Shown here: positions 61,222 to 64,000 of the stretch, piece by piece
Layout: the number at the start of each line of letters is the position of its first letter
How positions within the stretch are numbered: the stretch's first letter is position 1
NCBI RefSeq assembly: GCF_900112645.1
Contig: NZ_FOMO01000008.1
Coordinates: forward strand, 150,801 to 214,800
Source: Phytopseudomonas straminea
GTDB lineage: Bacteria; Pseudomonadota; Gammaproteobacteria; Pseudomonadales; Pseudomonadaceae
DNA length: 64,000 nt
Reading direction: 5' to 3'
Program-made: the position numbers and the translations under genes
Notes under the pieces: model-generated
Seen by the model: the letters and a program-made list of their open reading frames with translations, nothing else
What the model was told of the DNA's origin: nothing
Databases searched by the model: none

Positions 61222-62133
61222 ATGAACAAGTCTGCGATTGCCGTGTTCGCCTTTCTGGGCATTATTTGAGGCAGCAATTTTGTTTTCGTCAAAACGGCTG
61301 CCGCGTTTATCTCGCCGCTGCAGATCACCCTGCTGCGCGTGCTGTTCGGGTTTCTCCCGGTACTGATCTATGCAGTGGCCACGGGCGCGCTGCGTCGTGA
61401 GCACTGGAAACACGCCCATCACTTTCTCGTCATGTCATTGCTGGCAACGGCGCTCTACTACTTCGCCTTCGCCAAGGGCACCGCGCTACTCGATACCAGC
61501 ATCGCCGGCATGCTGGGTGGCGCGATTCCGCTATTCACCTTTTTGTGCGCCTGGCTCTTTCTGCGTAGCGAACAGTTGACTCAATTGAAGACGCTCGGCA
61601 TCAGCCTTGGGTTTCTGGGCATCGTCGTGGTGGCCAAGCCCTGGTCGGCACAGGGCGGCATCGACCTCAACGGCGTGATCTACATGATTCTCGGCTCCCT
61701 GAGCGTGGGTTGCTCATTCGTCTACGCCAAGCGCTTCATCATCCCCCTGGGCCTGCCGGCCGTGGCACTGACCACCTACCAGACCGGTCTTGCCCTGGCG
61801 CTGCTGGCAATCGTCACGCCTTTTCACGGCATCGGCGCAGTGTTCGATGACACCCATGCCTGGGTTGGCCTGGTGTTCGGCCTCGGCTTGCTGGGAACGG
61901 GCGCTGCCTACCTGGCGTATTACTTCATCGTCGACGCCCTGGGCGCACTGGCAGCCTCTGCCGTGACTTACATCCCGCCCGTGGTCGCGCTGCTGATCGG
62001 CTGGTGGCTCGGCGAGCCGGTCACCGCAAGCGCCTGGGTCGCCATCGCGCTCATTCTGGTAGGTGTTGCCCTGGTGCAACTGTCGAGCAACGGGCGAATC
62101 GCTAGTACGCGCCTGAAGGCGTCCAGCACTTAG
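61222..62133 (+). pseudogene. EamA/DMT-family transporter with in-frame TGA
   Basis: The ATG at 61222 begins MNKSAIAVFAFLGII; codon 16 (61267-61269) is TGA where the family has Trp (the pattern GIIWGSNF). The frame then runs unbroken to 62133 with ten membrane segments in total and two EamA repeats (FISPLQITLLRVLFGFLP; AAYLAYYFIVDALGALAAS). A TGG to TGA change explains it. Restart at a downstream GTG (61339) would drop the first helix. The product is probably lost unless TGA is read through. It overlaps the convergent AraC-type gene by four bases. Confidence 0.82.
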
Positions 62134-63221
62134 TGCCGACGCCCACCGACCCCATCACTCTCATGCCGCCACTGCCGTGGGCTGACGCCGAACCAGCGGC
62201 GGAAGGCGCGGGAGAAGGCGCTGACTTCGGAGTAGCCGAGCAGCGGTGCCAGGTTGGAGATGGGCAGTTGATGCTGGCGTAGGTAGTGGGTGGCGAGTTC
62301 GCAACGCACTTTGTCCACCATGGCGGTGAAGGTCAGGCCCTGGTCGCGTAGGCGACGCTGCAGTGACCAACTGCTCATGCTCAGTTGCTCGGCGGCCAGT
62401 TCCAGCACGGGCTCGCCCATCAGCAGTTGCTGGCGGATCTGCTCGCGCACGTCATCGGCCAGGTCCCGTTCGCCACGGCCACTCAGGGCACTGAGCTGGC
62501 TGAGCGAGTCCTGCATCACCAACAGCAGCACGGGGTCGCCCTGTGGCATGGCGCGCTCGAGCCCGCGCTTGGGGATGACCAGCGAATTGAACGGCTGCTC
62601 GAAGTACACCGGCGCGTCGAAGACTTTGCAGTGCTCGTGCCAGTGCTCGGGCCGTGGATGCTCGAAGTGCACCGCACGCGGTGCCCACTGTGGGCCGAGT
62701 ACGTGGCGCACCAGGTTCAGCGCCATGCCCAGGGTCAACTCGGCGTCCTGGCGGCGACAGAGAATCGCGCCGTGGCGCACCTGGTAATCGAAGCGGTAGC
62801 ACTCGCCCTCGTCCACCAGGCGGATCAGGCTGTTGCGCTGGTGCAGCGGGAAGGCACGGGCGAAGTTGATCAGCGCCTGTTCGACGGTCGCCGAGCACAG
62901 GCCGATATAGCCAAGCAGCCCCAGCGCCTGGGGCTTGAACTGCTGACCGTAGTACAGCCCGAAGTTGTCGCACCCGGACTGGCGCGACGCCTCTTCCAGC
63001 ACCTGGCAATAATTGGGCAAGGCCAGGCTCAAGGTGGGATGGCGCAGGGATTCGGGGTCGATGCCGGATACGCCGAGGATGCGATCGGGATCACCGCCGT
63101 GCTTTTCGATAAAGCCGCACAGGCCGCTGGCGGCGGCGGCCAGAACGCCGGTATTGGACGGGCTGCCGGACAGCAGCGGCAGGCCGGCGGACAGGTCAGG
63201 CTGGACGAGGACAGAGCTCAT
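62130..63221 (-). CDS. AraC-family regulator with arabinose-binding-like (OruR-type) domain
   Basis: 363 residues. The N-terminal part (about 30-230; LPNYCQVLEEASRQSGCDNFG and YYGQQFKPQALGLLGYIGL) is the long ligand domain of the OruR group. The C-terminal HTH pair lies at about 265-355 (AAEQLSMSSWSLQRRLRDQG; LGYSEVSAFSRAFRRWFG). ATG 63221 follows a perfect AAGGAGG. It is divergent from the exaC-type gene, which it probably activates. Confidence 0.9.
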   Translation of the reverse strand: MSSVLVQPDLSAGLPLLSGSPSNTGVLAAAASGLCGFIEKHGGDPDRILGVSGIDPESLRHPTLSLALPNYCQVLEEASRQSGCDNFGLYYGQQFKPQALGLLGYIGLCSATVEQALINFARAFPLHQRNSLIRLVDEGECYRFDYQVRHGAILCRRQDAELTLGMALNLVRHVLGPQWAPRAVHFEHPRPEHWHEHCKVFDAPVYFEQPFNSLVIPKRGLERAMPQGDPVLLLVMQDSLSQLSALSGRGERDLADDVREQIRQQLLMGEPVLELAAEQLSMSSWSLQRRLRDQGLTFTAMVDKVRCELATHYLRQHQLPISNLAPLLGYSEVSAFSRAFRRWFGVSPRQWRHESDGVGGRRH

Positions 63222-63267
63222 GGCGCCTCCTTGGTGACAATTTGTGTCTGAAAGCAAGAAACACGCC

Positions 63268-63293
63268 GGTTATTGAATACGTCGTCAATAACC
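63268..63293. promoter_or_regulatory. Perfect inverted repeat in the araC-exaC gap
   Basis: GGTTATTGA, eight bases, TCAATAACC form 9-bp perfect arms, 47 bases before the AraC-type gene. It is the only clear structure in the 348-base gap 63222-63569; I found no convincing sigma-54 element or direct repeats there. It may be an operator controlling the regulator gene. Confidence 0.5.
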
Positions 63294-63569
63294 GCGCCCT
63301 GCCGGGTCCCTCGCTGCACACCATTCCTACGGCCTGCTTGAAAAGCCCTAAAACGGGTCATTCGGAAACACTCGCACCGAAATTAAGCACTCCCAGTTGA
63401 TCCAGCGCGACACGCCACACGACAACGTCGAAATTTGACTTTGCAGAACAGCCAGCCTCGCCTAGCGTCAAGTCGGCCACATGAATTCGTCTCATAGTTC
63501 ATGGCGAGCCCCGGTCGTGCTCGCGACCCGCCCCTGAAAACTACAAGAACTCGTAATGGGAGAACGTCA

Positions 63570-64000
63570 ATGATCTATGCCAAACCCGGTACCGCAGGCG
63601 CCGTCGTCACCCTCAAATCGCGCTACGGCAACTACATCGGCGGCGAGTTCGTCGCGCCGGTGGGCGGTCAGTACTTCACCAACACCAGCCCGGTGGATGC
63701 CTCGGCCATCGGCGAATTTCCGCGCTCGGATGCCAAGGACATCGACAAGGCCCTGGATGCCGCCCACGCTGCCGCCGATGCCTGGGGCAAAACGTCAGTG
63801 CAGGACCGCGCGCTGATCCTCTTGAAGATCGCCGACCGCATCGAAGCCAACCTCGAGCTGCTGGCCGTGGCCGAAACCTGGGACAACGGCAAGGCCGTAC
63901 GCGAGACCCTGAACGCCGACGTGCCGCTGGCCGCCGATCACTTCCGCTACTTCGCCGGCTGCATCCGCGCCCAGGAAGGCACCTCGGCGGAGATCAACGA
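63570..64000 (+). CDS. exaC: Aldehyde dehydrogenase, ExaC-like (cut by window edge)
   Basis: The first 143 codons are visible; the family is about 506 residues long. The N-terminus MIYAKPGTAGAVVTLKSRYG, GGQYFTNTSPVD and ETWDNGKAVRETLNADVPLA match the NAD-dependent acetaldehyde dehydrogenase of the ethanol-oxidation system. The catalytic Cys region lies beyond the window. ATG 63570 follows GGGAGA. It is divergent from an OruR-type AraC regulator. Confidence 0.92.
   Translation, partial: MIYAKPGTAGAVVTLKSRYGNYIGGEFVAPVGGQYFTNTSPVDASAIGEFPRSDAKDIDKALDAAHAAADAWGKTSVQDRALILLKIADRIEANLELLAVAETWDNGKAVRETLNADVPLAADHFRYFAGCIRAQEGTSAEIN

Noticed and set aside
61222..61269. Selenocysteine at the TGA of the EamA gene
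   Set aside because: The family has Trp at this site, transporters of this kind are not selenoproteins, and I saw no convincing stem-loop immediately after the codon.

Overview
The window looks like chromosomal DNA of a Pseudomonas (sensu lato). GC content is high throughout, and the gene content is typical of the genus: the Wsp surface-sensing operon, ColRS, a NahR/SalR-SalA pair, exaC, yejK, opgD, recJ, two chemoreceptors and REP-type hairpins. I saw no rRNA, tRNA, CRISPR array, transposase or prophage genes.

Layout. 0-7.4 kb: wspA-B-C-D-E-F on the minus strand, with the wspR start apparently at the left edge; this chemosensory system would feed a diguanylate cyclase. 7.6-16.6 kb: housekeeping minus-strand genes (YebE-like protein, recJ, yaeQ, opgD, an ankyrin protein, sbcC). 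16.7-25.0 kb: a block separating sbcC from its usual partner sbcD. It holds an aldose dehydrogenase, a small carboxylate/lactone catabolic cluster with a divergent GntR regulator, and two chemoreceptors, and it ends at a repeat with inverted ends. 25.0-30.9 kb: sbcD, an apparently exported methyltransferase, an APC permease, a HAD phosphatase, a DUF6434 protein and chrA.

30.9-38.2 kb is an envelope-modification locus centred on colRS. A four-gene operon (LTA-synthase-like sulfatase, PAP2, periplasmic dual-specificity phosphatase, lipoprotein) runs leftwards, and a methyltransferase plus InaA-type kinase run rightwards. Each arm has a near-identical ColR-type box 67-68 bp before its first start codon. 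38.2-48.6 kb: DinB, hydrolase, Lrp, YjeH, a 1648-residue TPR protein carrying a C39-like papain fold, YejK, a glutaredoxin and an SDR.

48.6-54 kb: an HD-GYP remnant, a REP hairpin that supplies the C-terminus of an MFS transporter, and a salicylate module (salA plus transporter, divergent salR, NahR-type box between them). A DUF4432 protein follows, with a LacI/Cra-like operator inside its promoter. 54-64 kb: ADP-ribosylglycohydrolase, a metallo-hydrolase and an EamA transporter that each carry an early in-frame stop codon, LysR and AraC regulators, a divergent leuA preceded by a leucine-rich leader ORF (putative attenuator), and the start of exaC.

The most interesting signals are the paired ColR boxes framing an envelope operon, the leucine leader of the leuA paralogue, the TPR-C39 giant protein, the two nonsense codons, and the split sbcCD locus. 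All functions are inferred by reading the sequence; no database search was run.
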